Shown: one piece after another, positions 10,236 to 21,448 of the stretch
How the letters are laid out: each line of letters starts with the position of its first letter
How positions within the stretch are numbered: the first letter of the stretch is position 1
Assembly (NCBI GenBank): GCA_018350325.1
Contig: JAEVLN010000001.1
Coordinates: 2,593,501-2,657,500, forward strand
Origin: Globodera rostochiensis
Lineage: Eukaryota; Nematoda; Chromadorea; Rhabditida; Heteroderidae
Reading direction: 5' to 3'
Length of the DNA: 64,000 nucleotides
Program-made: the position numbers and the translations under genes
The notes under the pieces: generated by a model
The model's database searches: none
Told to the model about the DNA's origin: nothing
The model's input: only the letters and a program-made list of their open reading frames with translations

Positions 10236-12000
10236 TCACTATACTAAATCAGTGTGTCCTCCAGTATGTCACACTTTGAATGGATTTTTTATTGACACGA
10301 AAACTTTGGGTGGGTGGGTGTGAAAAATAAAAGAGCAAAAAAACCAAGAGAGAGTAGAAAGAGAGCGAGGGTCAGACTGTGTAGAATTGTTATTGCTTTG
10401 TTAAAAACAAACAAGCAGAGACATTTTTTACTTTAGTAAACAGCAATTTCAACACAATAATGGAAAATTTAACAAAAATCACGTCAAGAAGAATCCCGCT
10501 TTCCCATTTGTGACAGGATTTATTTCAAAAAAAGGAATTATCTACTTACTTAAAAATAATTATTTCTTAAAATCGAGTAAGGCTCAGTGCAAGTCAAGGG
10601 TTAAGGCAAGTGTCAAATTAAGGCAAGAGTCAAAGCAAGTCGAGATTTAAGAGTCAAGTCAAGAGTAAGCTAAAACAAATAAGAGTCAGGGCAAAGTCAA
10701 GGCAAGTCAAATCAAGAGGCAGCGTCAAGGCAAGTCAAGAGCAAGTCAAGAGTCAGGGCAGCGTCAAGGAAAGTCAAGAGTCCAATCAAGAGTCAGGGCA
10801 GCGTCAACGAAAGCGAAGAGTCAAATTAAGTCGAGATTCAAAACAAGTCGAGATAAGAGAAGGCAGTAAGAGTCAGGGCAACGTCAAGAGTCAAATCAAG
10901 TCGAGATTCAAAACAAGTCGAGATTTAGAGTCATGTAGAGAGTAAGCCAAGGCAAGTATAGGCAAGAGTCAAAGCAAGTCGAGGTTTAAGAGTCAATCAA
11001 GAGTAAGCCAAAGCAAGTAAGAGTCAGGGCAGCGTCAAGGCAAGTCAAGAGTCAAATCAAGGCAAGAGTCAAAGCAAGTCGAGGTTTAAGAGTCAATCAA
11101 AGTAAGCCAAAGCAAGTAAGAGTCAGGGCAGCGTCAAGGCAAGTCAAGAGTCAAATCAAGGCAAGAGTCAAAGCAAGTCGAGGTTTAAGAGTCAATCAAA
11201 GTAAGCCAAAGCAAGTAAGAGTCAGGGCAGCGTCAAGGCAAGTCAAGAGTCAGGGCAGCGTCAAGGCAAGTCAAGAGTCAAATTAAGGCAAGAGTCAAAT
11301 CAAGAGTCATGGCAAAAGTTAAGACAAGTAAAAGTCAGGGCAGTGTCAAGGCAAGACAAGAGTCAAATCAAGAGTCAGGGCAGCGTCGAGGCAAGTCAAG
11401 AGTCAGGGCAGCGTCAAGGCAAGTCAAGAGCAAATGAACTCGAGATTCAAAGCAAGTCGAGAGAGTCAAGGCAAGTCGAGATTTAAGAGTCAAGTCACGA
11501 GTCAAGTCAAGAGACAGGGCAAAAGTCAAGGCAAGAAAGAGTCAACAAGGTAAGTCGAGTCAAATCAAGGCAAGAGTCGGGGCAAAAATCAAGAGTCAAG
11601 GGAAGTCAAGAGACAAGGCAGGTCAAGAAGCAATGCAGTAAGCCCAAGAGTCAACGCAAGTCGAGATTCAATGCAAGCTAAGAGTCGTCAAGTCAAGAGT
11701 GAAAACAAGAAAAAGTGTTAAAGCATACGCGAGTTGAGAATCAATGCAAGGCAAAGCAAGTCAAGATTCAACGCAAGCTAAGAGTAAATAAGAATCAAGC
11801 AAATCAAGATCAAGGCAAGTCGAGATTCGACGCACAAAATAAAGCAAGTAAAGAGTCAAAGCAAGAGTAAAGCTTAGGGTCAAGGAAAGTAAAGCAAGAC
11901 TAGAGTCAAGGTAGTCGAGATCAAGGGGAAAAATGTATTCCAAAACATGAAAGACAATGAAGAGCGGTTGGGAGCCGCGAAGCGGCTCCCAGGCGCTCGT
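10236..12000 (+). mobile_element. Helitron/Helentron-like element B
   Basis: It starts CACTATACTAAATCAGTGTG and ends in GGAGCCGCGAAGCGGCTCC then CAGGCGCTCGT at 12000. Its first 330 bases match element A with scattered differences; its central minisatellite is longer and separately rearranged. Its right boundary is fixed by the empty site at 44847, where host sequence TTAGGAACTATTTGG follows CACCTAT directly. Confidence 0.62.
10575..11930 (+). repeat. Degenerate minisatellite of element B
   Basis: Same repeat family as in element A. Three successive blocks of about 100-130 bp (around 10960-11240), each with AAGTCGAGGTTTAAGAGTCA and GGGCAGCGTCAAGGCAAG, show recent local duplication. Confidence 0.9.
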
Positions 12001-12672
12001 TTAGGAACTATTTGGAGCTTTTTCGAACCTAAAAGTAGCAGCCCTGACCATGCGTAGTTCATTTTAAAAAAATTGGCGCCGAAACGGCCGAGACAGCAAC
12101 GCCGAAACAGCAGCGACGAACCGTCCTGCTCCTTAAAAATGGTGCTGTGACTGACTGCCCGTAAGACACGACAATCGATTTTGGGAAACGAGAGAAAGTT
12201 AGAGAAAGAGAAGAATTTGTGTCATTCTTTATTACCCTCTCGCCTTTTTTTCGACGTGAAGAACAGCATTCGTTCACTTTTTGTTGACTATTGCTCAAAA
12301 ATGGAGGGCCGGGGGAAGGGCTTGTGGTCCAACTGTTGGGAAATTATTTACTGGTGTGTGTGCCCTTCTCTTAACGGTTCTTTCTTCAATTCGAACAATT
12401 AAAAAAAAATTAAAAAAAGAAAGTGATCATAAACTTATTTTAAAATTTATGCCTATATCACCCACATGTCGAATTTTGCTGCGCGCTCTTTTCCTAACCT
12501 TTTTAAAGGGGGCCTAGAGCAGCTTAATACCGTCATTGTATGTAAATTTGGTCAAAATTTTTTTACTCAGAAATTAAAAAATTTGATTTTAAGTCTGCCC
12601 TTTTTGGTAAACCGAAATTTTTATTTTTTTATTCATTTTTAAAATTTAATTTTGCGCGATTTGCCCGGCTAG
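12001..12672. other. Segmental duplicate, right part of inserted locus
   Basis: 12001-12440 matches 44847-45283. The partner then skips about 400 bases (12441-12838), so those are either deleted there or inserted here; TTTTAAAATTTA borders the segment on both sides here. A GC-richer patch at 12075-12150 is open on the minus strand but matches nothing I know. Confidence 0.5.
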
Positions 12673-14786
12673 ATGGCAGTTCCGGACGAATTCCAGCCAT
12701 GGACGGTGCGGTGCATTCCATTCTCATAAATTTAAAATATTTAAAAGACGTTTGAAATTTATTAATAATAATGAAGATTTCAATTTAATTAGGTACATTT
12801 ACTTTATTTTGGTTTATTTATTTGTATTTTAAAATTTAAATCACATCAATTTTATTTAATTTTTATAAAATTTTAAAATCAGATTAATCTTCTTTTGTCA
12901 ATATTTTTGATAAAGTTTCGTAATAATTTCCTTTGATTTAACAAATTTATTTTGGTTAAGCCTCGTATCCAGCCGTTGTGGAATGGGCGCATGGACTTTT
13001 AGTGCAAAAATCGTAAACTTTTGAACCAAAACGGGACATTTGACAGCAATTTTTAAAAATTCAGAAACAAATTTTTGTTTAAATAATTTTTATTAATGTT
13101 TTAAATTAGGTAATTAATAGACAATTCAGCTTTTACGGCACTATCAGATGCGAATTTGACGCATGGAAAGTGCAATTTGAGCGCTATAAATGCCTGGTTT
13201 GCCTTGAAACAGACCCCGGTGAGGGGGGGGGGAGGCATTTGTATGTATGAAATTTGCATAAAATTACGAAAGATTCAATTAAAAAATAAATAAAAAACAA
13301 AGTCTTTTTCAGAAGAACGCATTGAGAACACTGCGCGACCTTCACCCGAATTGGCAAATGCGACGCTTCAAAATTGGCATAGGCAATAAAAATGAGTACT
13401 TAATTTTTATAAATTTAAAAATCTTATTTTTAAAAGTGTTTACAGAAATGCCGGAAATTTGGGCAAATAAATGAAATGTTTAATTTATTTCAAAAATCAT
13501 TTTAAATTGCGCTCACAAACTTTGCAGATCACTGGCCTTTTCTAACACCGCCCTTTTCCTTCTAATCGCATCAATGGCATCACAGTTTGGTAAGCCGCAA
13601 AAACGCCAGTCATTAACATTTTAATAGCATTACCATATACTAAAAGCCCTATGGCAGTGTATTGAATTGGTTGAATTTTTGAAAAAAAAAGATTTTTGGA
13701 AAATTTATATCCGTAAAATTAGGTCTTAGCATATGTGCCCAACCTTCTTCTGTTTTCATGTGCCCTCGTGGCCCAATGGCGGCGCCGAAAAATACAAGTG
13801 ATCGTTACAATGGGCACTCTGTTGGTCATTTAATTTTATTTATATGCAATTTGTTATCTAATATATAAAATCATTTTAAAAATAAAATGACTAAATCCAT
13901 TAAAATCATCGACCACACTTTTGGACCTGTGGCTTGGCGAAGTGTTTGTCCATTTGGTTTTGTTCATAATTAAAATAAAAAATCAAAACAAAACGCCAAA
14001 ATTTATGTAAATATAAACATTTTTTTGCTAATTTATAAGCGCTCCCGCCCGACGGACGGTCGTGTTCAAAAAAGCCGACTCAAGTTGCCGACGAGGGCTG
14101 TACAGTTCGTCGTACAGTTCGCCACCAATTCAAAATGGTAAAAATGCCAAAGCGAGCCAATTTAACGATTTAAATAAAACTAATAAATTAAATTTAAATA
14201 AAATTGAATTTAAATGAATTAGGCAGGACTTTGACCTCATAAATAAAACTAATTAATTAAATTTAAATAAAATTGAATTTAAATGAATTAAGCAGGACTT
14301 AGACCTCATAAATAAAACTGATTAATTAAATTTAAATGAATTAGGCAGGACTTTAACTCATAAATAAAACTAATTAATTCAATTTAAATAAAATTAAACT
14401 TAAATTAATTAGGCAGGACTTTGACCTCATCCCAGCCGCTGTATTCAACGCCACATTATGTGTCAAGCACGCATCTTCAACCGCTTTCCCATGGCACGGC
14501 ACATTCGACGTCACGTCTAAGTCGGTACATGACGCCCTCCCCGCGGCAGGTAATGTTAATCAAATTTATATAAAAAATCGGTACTAATTGTGTCAATGTT
14601 TTTTTGGGTTAATTTGTTTAAATATTATTACCATACATATTTTATATTATTAATTATGGTAATTTGAATTGATTTTATTTCAAAATGGTTGACTGACTTT
14701 TAATTAATTAATTTTTTTATAACTATTTTCGCGCCAATGATAAATTCAATAATTTTTTTATATGAATTTTATAATAAAAATTTTAA
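12673..14786 (+). pseudogene. Unrecognised exon cluster Q, copy 0 (3' truncated)
   Basis: Several blocks look like exons: an ATG block at 12673 (MAVPDEFQPW); 13130-13218 and 13313-13388, in phase, giving CEFDAWKVQFERYKCLVC then a tail ending ANATLQNWHRQ and a stop; 13528-13590 and about 13730-13835, hydrophobic (ALFLLIASMASQF; YVPNLLLFSCALVAQW); 14041-14138; and 14417-14549, with FDLIPAAVFNATLCVKHA. The last ends in phase 1 at GTAATG. In the copy at 45-47 kb an in-phase exon follows; here the sequence diverges at about 14786 and that exon is absent. Whether this is one gene or two is unclear. I do not recognise the protein. Confidence 0.4.
14170..14430 (+). repeat. Four tandem ~66-bp units carrying a splice acceptor
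   Basis: Units of AATAAAACTAATTAATTAAA, then TTTAAATGAATTAGGCAGGA, then CTTTGACCTCAT repeat four times with small changes. Each contains the acceptor GGCAG and the first bases of the following exon; only the last is followed by the exon. The same array occurs at 32645-32890, 34765-35010, 36885-37130 and 46640-46885. Confidence 0.85.
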
Positions 14787-15030
14787 ATCAAAAATGCACT
14801 AAACATTGAAAATGTTGCTTTTAAGAATTCCGTTATATTTATAAATATTTAATGCAAAATAATCAACAAAACGTTTATTTTTTAACGGAAGTCCAGCGTG
14901 AGCGGGAGAATATTTTTTAAATTTACAATTATTCTGATTAAAAACCAATGGCACGAAACATTTTTGTTTATCCCACCGAGCAATAATAAAAATTTAACGA
15001 ATAACTTTTTCTTAGGAATTTGCATTTTCA

Positions 15031-15295
15031 TTTGAACGGTTAACTGCTGCTGTAGCCCGCGTAAATTTTAAACTATACATTGAGTGGGGGGGGGGGGGTG
15101 CAGGTGTCTTTGGCAGCGACATCCAAGCCCCCCGCAGCTGAACGAATGTGTAAGGACCAAAACCCAACGATGGACGGCTCCCCAAATCGTGCCAGCGGGC
15201 CAAAGAGGCCAGACGACCTTTGATCACCCCCCCCCCCGCTCATTCACATATTTTCTGCCCATTCACATCCCAACTCATTTCCCTTATGCCACCCC
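15031..15295 (+). repeat. Spacer A, copy 0 (poly-G/poly-C)
   Basis: Starts TTGAACGGTTAACTGCTGCT, contains a run of 13 G (about 15086-15098) and poly-C runs near 15228 and 15292. Eight copies exist: 15031, 19877, 25622, 31374, 33491, 35611, 37731, 42572. The G run varies from 11 to 15. Five copies read CACATAATTTTGCCCCAACT and lead into Q; this copy and 37731 read CACATCCCAACT and lead to calpain; 42572 is a hybrid. Confidence 0.9.
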
Positions 15296-15644
15296 CCCCC
15301 CCATTTTCTTCTCTTTCCCAAACACGCCCTCTCATCGCCAGCGGGGCTATTGTTTTGTAGAATCACCGGCTGTCACCTTCTCCTCCTTTTTTCGGGGCGG
15401 GGTTTCCAACATTTTTTCCCCCGCTCATCATTTCTTTTCACTTTTCTGTTGTTGGCAGATTTTGCTAAACGTCCCCCGGGCCAACCGAAATCGCATTTTT
15501 ATTTAGCCTTTCAAAATCAAAACGAAAGATTCAGAGGAGGGGGCTCTATTTTAGGGGGGAGGGGCTGTTATGGTGTGTTATTGTACGAATACGAAATCTA
15601 GTTTAGTGCTTATTGACTTCTTTTACATTATAGTAATATTTAAA

Positions 15645-15654
15645 TATAAAAAGG
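15645..15654 (+). promoter_or_regulatory. Candidate TATA-like box of calpain copy 1
   Basis: TATAAAAAGG lies 60 bases upstream of the calpain ATG, in an AT-rich stretch conserved in all five copies. It is the best-looking core promoter word here; there is no other support. Confidence 0.3.
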
Positions 15655-15704
15655 CTTTTCTTCTCAAATTCCTAGATTTAAGCGCTATTAAATAAATATT
15701 TAAA

Positions 15705-18700
15705 ATGGACAACAATCTGGGACCAATCGGAACTGCAATTTTGGACAATATGCAAAATTTTGCATTTGAAAGAGAAGTAAGAAAAAATAAAAAAATATCG
15801 GAAAAGTTTGTGATCAGGTAACCTGTCGGGATTTGAGCTCGTATAAATGACCCCCATTTTTACCCATTTAAAAATGTTAATATTAGTTCGACCAATATGC
15901 CAAGCCAGCCAGTATCAATCTGCCACGCGGATCGCCTTTGCCACTACGCGACTATCAACCGATCGAATTCAGCGTGTTGCGGAGCCAATGCCTCCAGGCA
16001 AGTTTAAAAAGACTTGGTATTTTTTCCTTTGCCAAATTTAAAGCCTGAACTTGAGGGTCAATCGAGATTTCGATCAAGTCTCTGTTAATCTAAAATTTTT
16101 AACTACTTCAAAACTTTGAAGTGTTGGTGGTAGAACTGATGTGTTTTTGTGTGAGGGGGGAGGGAATTTGCCATTGTCTACTGTTCTTAGTCTTTTTCAA
16201 AATATTTTTTATTTCAATTTTTTTTAAATTCATTTTTTCTCCTCTTAGCTTTTTACCGACACAATTGTTGTACGGGGTGTAAACTATTGCAACAGTACAC
16301 GTTATCTCTTTCATTAGTCTTGTATCTCTACTCTGCTCTCTCATGATTGAAAAACATTTTAAAGCCCACACCCTGGCGCATCTCCTACCACAAAATCAGT
16401 CCGCTCCTCAACCAAAAAGTTTTCACCATTGAACTTGGCGCAAAAGAAAAATTTGTTTTCCTACTTTGACAACCCATTTCGAACTCAAACCGAACTCTTA
16501 CTGACCCGGTCAAGAGACATTGTTTGCATCGACAATTCTTTGTCAATGTTTGAGTTCTCAAATCATAATTTATATCAATTAGCGGGGTAATTAAGCAATA
16601 ATAATTGTACCCATTCACTCAATTTGAAAATGTACTCTGAATTTAAATTTAATTTTCCATGTCTTTGTCATAAACTTGGTCATAAATATCTTTAAAATGC
16701 GATCATTTTTGTTTCCATATGTGCCATGAATCTGTCTTAATAAAATTGGAAGATGTGATTTTTCTAGCACAATTTCTCCATACGGACACAAAGGGCGTGT
16801 GATAACGCTAAAAGTGTGCCAATGTTGTCTCTTCATTTCAAAATTGTCCAAAAATGCATAAGGTAGCATGGTTTAAGGTTTTCTAGCGAGTTAACCAACC
16901 CGAATCAAAACATCAAGATTTCGATCTCGATCGGTCCCTAATGCTAAAGTAAATTTGAAAGAATAATAAGAAATGGGTAAAATCATCGGTCCAGAATGTG
17001 GTTGCTTTAACTTGCTGGTGCTAAAAATCAGTTTAAAAGTAAAAAATTGAAAGTGCATAATATAATGAATAGAGACGAGATTCTCATGTTTTAACAAAGA
17101 GAATAAGGAATCATGAGAGAAGCCCAATATCATTCATTTCGAAAAATTGACGAGTTTTTAGTCCATATGTCTCTAAAATGAAAAGTTCCAGGGAATTTAA
17201 AATGAAAATACTGTGAAATTGCCAAAATCATTCAATTTGATTTTTCTTTAGGATGACAGTCTGTTTGAGGACCCTGACTTTCCGGCCAACAACAGTATCC
17301 TTTATTTCGGCAGTGCGCCAATTGCCGTTCAATGGCTTCGCCCATTCGACATCACAAGAAGACCCCAGTTTATCAACGTTGATCCGCATGCTTTCGAAGC
17401 AAAACAAGGTGCCCTCGGCGATTGTTGGCTCATCTCTGCTGTTGCTGTTTTATCGACCAGGCCAGAGCTGTTCTACCGCGTCGTCCCACCAGATCAAAGC
17501 TTTACCGATCAATATGCCGGTAATATAAATAAAACCTGAAAATAAATGATAGATCCATAATTGACAAAAAATGGGTTAAAAAGGCAAATTTTGTTTATTA
17601 GCCAAGAGTTTATCAGAAACGATATAAAATTAATTGAAGTGAGTAATATGAATTTTGATTAAAAATTAAGGGTTTATTAGAATTTAAAGGCATCGAAAAA
17701 TATAGACGCAGTTTTGAATTTAGGAATTTTTCACTTTCAATTTTGGCATTATGGCCGCTGGGTAGATGTGTCAATTGATGATCGTTTGCCATGTAACATG
17801 GACGGCCGGTTAATTTACATGCATTCATCGTCATCAGAGTAAATTTAAATTTTGAAAATTGAATAATTTTTTTGAACCTAGAAAAGTTTTTTGGAGTGCC
17901 TTATTGGAAAAAGCATACGCAAAGCTCTATGGGTCGTATGCAGTGATCCGCGGGGGCTTTATGCGCGACGCCCTTGTCGACTTCACCGGGGGGATTACCG
18001 AGCCAATTAATTTGAACCCTGAACGTCGTCCAACGAATTTAGAAAAGGTGAATAATCAAAAGGAAAAAATTGAAAGAAATGGTGGATTTTGTCACAGGGA
18101 CAAAATGCAAAAAAGATACAGGGAGGAATTTTTAAATTTAGATGATTCTTCACGGATGCAATAATAACTGTTTGTTTGGTTGCGCCACCAAAAGCCGCAG
18201 CCTGACAACGCCATTATCCGCTGAAGGATTAGTGCTGGTAAAAAATTTAAAGAATATAATTTTAAAAAATATTGAAATTAGGGGCATGCCTATTCAATTA
18301 TGGGCATAAGGCAGGTGACAACACATTATGACATCTTACTGACATTGCTGCGAATTCGCAATCCTTGGGGAAAGGAGGAAAAATGGCGAGGCGCATGGTC
18401 TGATAGGTCGGAATTGTGGGGAAGTCTGCCTTCATTTCTTGCCTTTGAATTGCGGAGCCAAACCTCCGAGAGCAATGGAGAATTCTGGTAATTTTACCCA
18501 GGGCTTAAAACGTCCTTTTCAATTGTAAACAAATAATAATAATTATTTCAAATGAAAAAATGAATAAAAAGAAAATATATATAAAGAAATAAATTAAAAT
18601 TTTAGGATGTCGTGGACGAAGTCCAAGAAATGTCAAATTTGGCCCATATTTCGAGCCCCTGGGACAATGTCACGTTCGATGGGCAATGGAATTCGGAAAC

Positions 18701-19880
18701 AGCCGGAGGAGCCACATCATACAATAACTTGGGTAAGTGATGATACAATCTTATAAATCAGCTTATTCTTGTTAAAATTAACAGAACAAAAACATTTTAT
18801 TTTGTTTTATTACTAATTTTAGTGTGAATTCAGCATTTTAAATTTTACATTAATCAGTAACATACAAAAAATAAAAAAACAATAATGGTACATTTAACAA
18901 CTGGTTTAATAAAAAAAAAATTTCAGAAAACTTCACACGAAACCCGCAATATTGGATCAACTTAGCATCTGAACATGGCGGACGAAATACCGTGATATTT
19001 TCAGTATTTCAGAAATATCGGCGTGAAATGAGGACGGCGGAAAGCAATGAAAATAATTTGCACATCAGATTTATTGTATTCTCGGCGGTAATATTTAATT
19101 AAAATTGGGATGGACAAAGCCTGAGAGAGCCACTTTAGAATCACGCGTAGGACGGTATCGGGACCGTGACGGGATTCCCCGAGGTTTCAGGCCTCGAGAC
19201 CCCAGGCAGAACTCAAAAGTCCTTCATTCTTTTGAAAATTTTGAGCTCGTAAATAGTTTTTGGAAATATAGAATTAGGAATTGTCGTAACAGAGGTCAGA
19301 TTTGGATTAAACGGCCCCGAAACCCCTATTTTGGAAACATTATAAACTTAGTGTCGAAACGTCCAGTGTTGTGTCGAAATGTCCAGTGTCGAAATGTACT
19401 GTAGCCAAAATTTATCCCTTGAAAATCTCGGTTGAAAATCTTGGTCGCGGTAATGATTTTTTGGCCCGGTTTTTCCCTTAAAGTCTCGGTCCCGTCCTAC
19501 CCTAGTTTAAAAAAAGAATCTTGATAAAAACATTTGAAAAATGTGGTTTGGTCTATAAACATATTTTTACAGCCCGACGGAGAACAGGCAGTTCGTTTGC
19601 AGGAGAAAGACTTCCCGTTAGAGCACTGCGCAAAGAGCGAGAAATTTCACAAACAGAGAGAGGTAACCTGATTTTCGGAAAAGCCAAAATGACATATTTC
19701 TGTGAAAAACAAAAAGACAGTAGCAATGACAAAGCAGAAACATCCAAAGCCCGAGAACATTTAGAATTTTTATAGGTCACCTACCGTTTCAAATTACCAA
19801 ACGGAAATTATGTGATCTTTCCATCAACCTATAAATCTGGCGATCAAGGCGATTTTATGCTGTGCATCTTCACAAATTGA
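15705..19880 (+). CDS. Calpain-type cysteine protease, copy 1
   Basis: Eleven exons: 15705-15776, 15887-15997, 17252-17519, 17724-17838, 17882-18047, 18142-18237, 18282-18487, 18606-18732, 18927-19087, 19573-19662, 19776-19880. The product (about 505 residues) has the calpain core: [12 protein letters not shown] with catalytic Cys near 119, [46 protein letters not shown] with His 278, and IRNPWG with Asn 303. It is followed by a C2-like domain III ([42 protein letters not shown], stop). There is no penta-EF-hand domain, as in several nematode calpains. Calpains are usually calcium-activated proteases with limited, regulatory cleavage. Exon 2 ends at a GC donor (CAG|GCAAGTTT). Exons sum to 1517 nt, one short of a frame: near 18621 the frame for GEFWMSWTK does not continue into EMSNLAHIS, so one base seems missing. 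Confidence 0.85.
19105..19510 (-). repeat. Transposon remnant in calpain intron 9
   Basis: Read on the minus strand, 19420-19505 begins CTAGGGTAGGACGGGACCGA and contains AAGATTTTCAACCGAGATTT, like the GGACCGGGA family at 7196. It is present in every complete calpain copy, so it predates the amplification. The rest of the intron holds GTCGAAATGTCCAGTG repeats. Confidence 0.55.
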
Positions 19881-20155
19881 ACGGTTAACTGCTGCTGTAG
19901 CCCGCGTAAATTTTAAACTATACATTGAGTGGGGGGGGGGGGGTGCAGGTGTCTTTGGCAGCGACATCCAAGCCCCCCGCAGCTGAACGAATGTGTAAGG
20001 ACCAAAACCCAACGATGGACGGCTCCCCAAATCGTGCCAGCGGGCCAAAGAGGCCAGACGACCTTTGATCACCCCCCCCCGCTCATTCACATATTTTCTG
20101 CCCATTCACATAATTTTGCCCCAACTCATTTCCCTTATGCCACCCCCCCCCCCAT
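19877..20155 (+). repeat. Spacer A, copy 1
   Basis: It starts within the calpain stop codon and runs into Q at ATTTTGCCTTGAAACAG right after a poly-C tract. G run of 13; longer CACATAATTTTGCC form. Confidence 0.9.
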
Positions 20156-21152
20156 TTTGCCTTGAAACAGACCCCGGTGAGGGGGGGGGGAGGCATTTGT
20201 ATGTATGAAATTTGCATAAAATTACGAAAGATTCAATTAAAAAATAAATAAAAAACAAAGTCTTTTTCAGAAGAACGCATTGAGAACACTGCGCGACCTT
20301 CACCCGAATTGGCAAATGCGACGCTTCAAAATTGGCATAGGCAATAAAAATGAGTACTTAATTTTTATAAATTTAAAAATCTTATTTTTAAAAGTGTTTA
20401 CAGAAATGCCGGAAATTTGGGCAAATAAATGAAATGTTTAATTTATTTCAAAAATCATTTTAAATTGCGCTCACAAACTTTGCAGATCACTGGCCTTTTC
20501 TAACACCGCCCTTTTCCTTCTAATCGCATCAATGGCATCACAGTTTGGTAAGCCGCAAAAACGCCAGTCATTAACATTTTAATAGCATTACCATATACTA
20601 AAAAGCCCTATGGCAGTGTATTGAATTGGTTGAATTTTTGAAAAAAAAAGATTTTTGGAAAATTTATATCCGTAAAATTAGGTCTTAGCATATGTGCCCA
20701 ACCTTCTTCTGTTTTCATGTGCCCTCGTGGCCCAATGGCGGCGCCGAAAAATACAAGTGATCGTTACAATGGGCACTCTGTTGGTCATTTAATTTTATTT
20801 ATATGCAATTTGTTATCTAATATATAAAATCATTTTAAAAATAAAATGACTAAATCCATTAAAATCATCGACCACACTTTTGGACCTGTGGCTTGGCGAA
20901 GTGTTTGTCCATTTGGTTTTGTTCATAATTAAAATAAAAAATCAAAACAAAACGCCAAAAGAATTTATGTAAATATAAACATTTTTTTGCTAATTTATAA
21001 GCGCTCCCGCCCGACGGACGGTCGTGTTCAAAAAAGCCGACTCAAGTTGCCGACGAGGGCTGTACAGTTCGTCGTACAGTTCGCCACCAATTCAAAATGG
21101 TAAAAATGCCAAAGCGAGCCAATTTAACGATTTAAATAAAACTAATAAATTA
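20156..21152 (+). pseudogene. Exon cluster Q, copy 1 (both ends cut)
   Basis: Begins inside the exon of 13130-13218 (from CCTTGAAACAGACCCCG) and ends at AACTAATAAATTAA, joined to AACATTTTTTCCCCC of the calpain 5' flank. Compared with copy 0, about 1.2 kb is missing (the 66-bp array, the FDLIPAAVF exon, spacer A and part of the calpain flank). It cannot encode the full Q product. Confidence 0.6.
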
Positions 21153-21448
21153 ACATTTTTTCCCCCGCTCATCATTTCTTTTCACTTTTCTGTTGTTGGC
21201 AGATTTTGCTAAACGTCCCCCGGGCCAACCGAAATCGCATTTTTATTTAGCCTTTCAAAATCAAAACGAAAGATTCAGAGGAGGGGGCTCTATTTTAGGG
21301 GGGAGGGGCTGTTATGGTGTGTTATTGTACGAATACGAAATCTAGTTTAGTGCTTATTGACTTCTTTTACATTATAGTAATATTTAAATATAAAAAGGCT
21401 TTTCTTCTCAAATTCCTAGATTTAAGCGCTATTAAATAAATATTTAAA

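Noticed and set aside
15012..15506. Overlapping open frames in and after spacer A on both strands
   Set aside because: They run through poly-G/poly-C tracts, change frame with tract length between copies, and have no splice support.
16108..17133. Minus-strand open frames inside calpain intron 2
   Set aside because: They are conserved only because the whole intron is duplicated; no family, splice sites or coding bias were seen.
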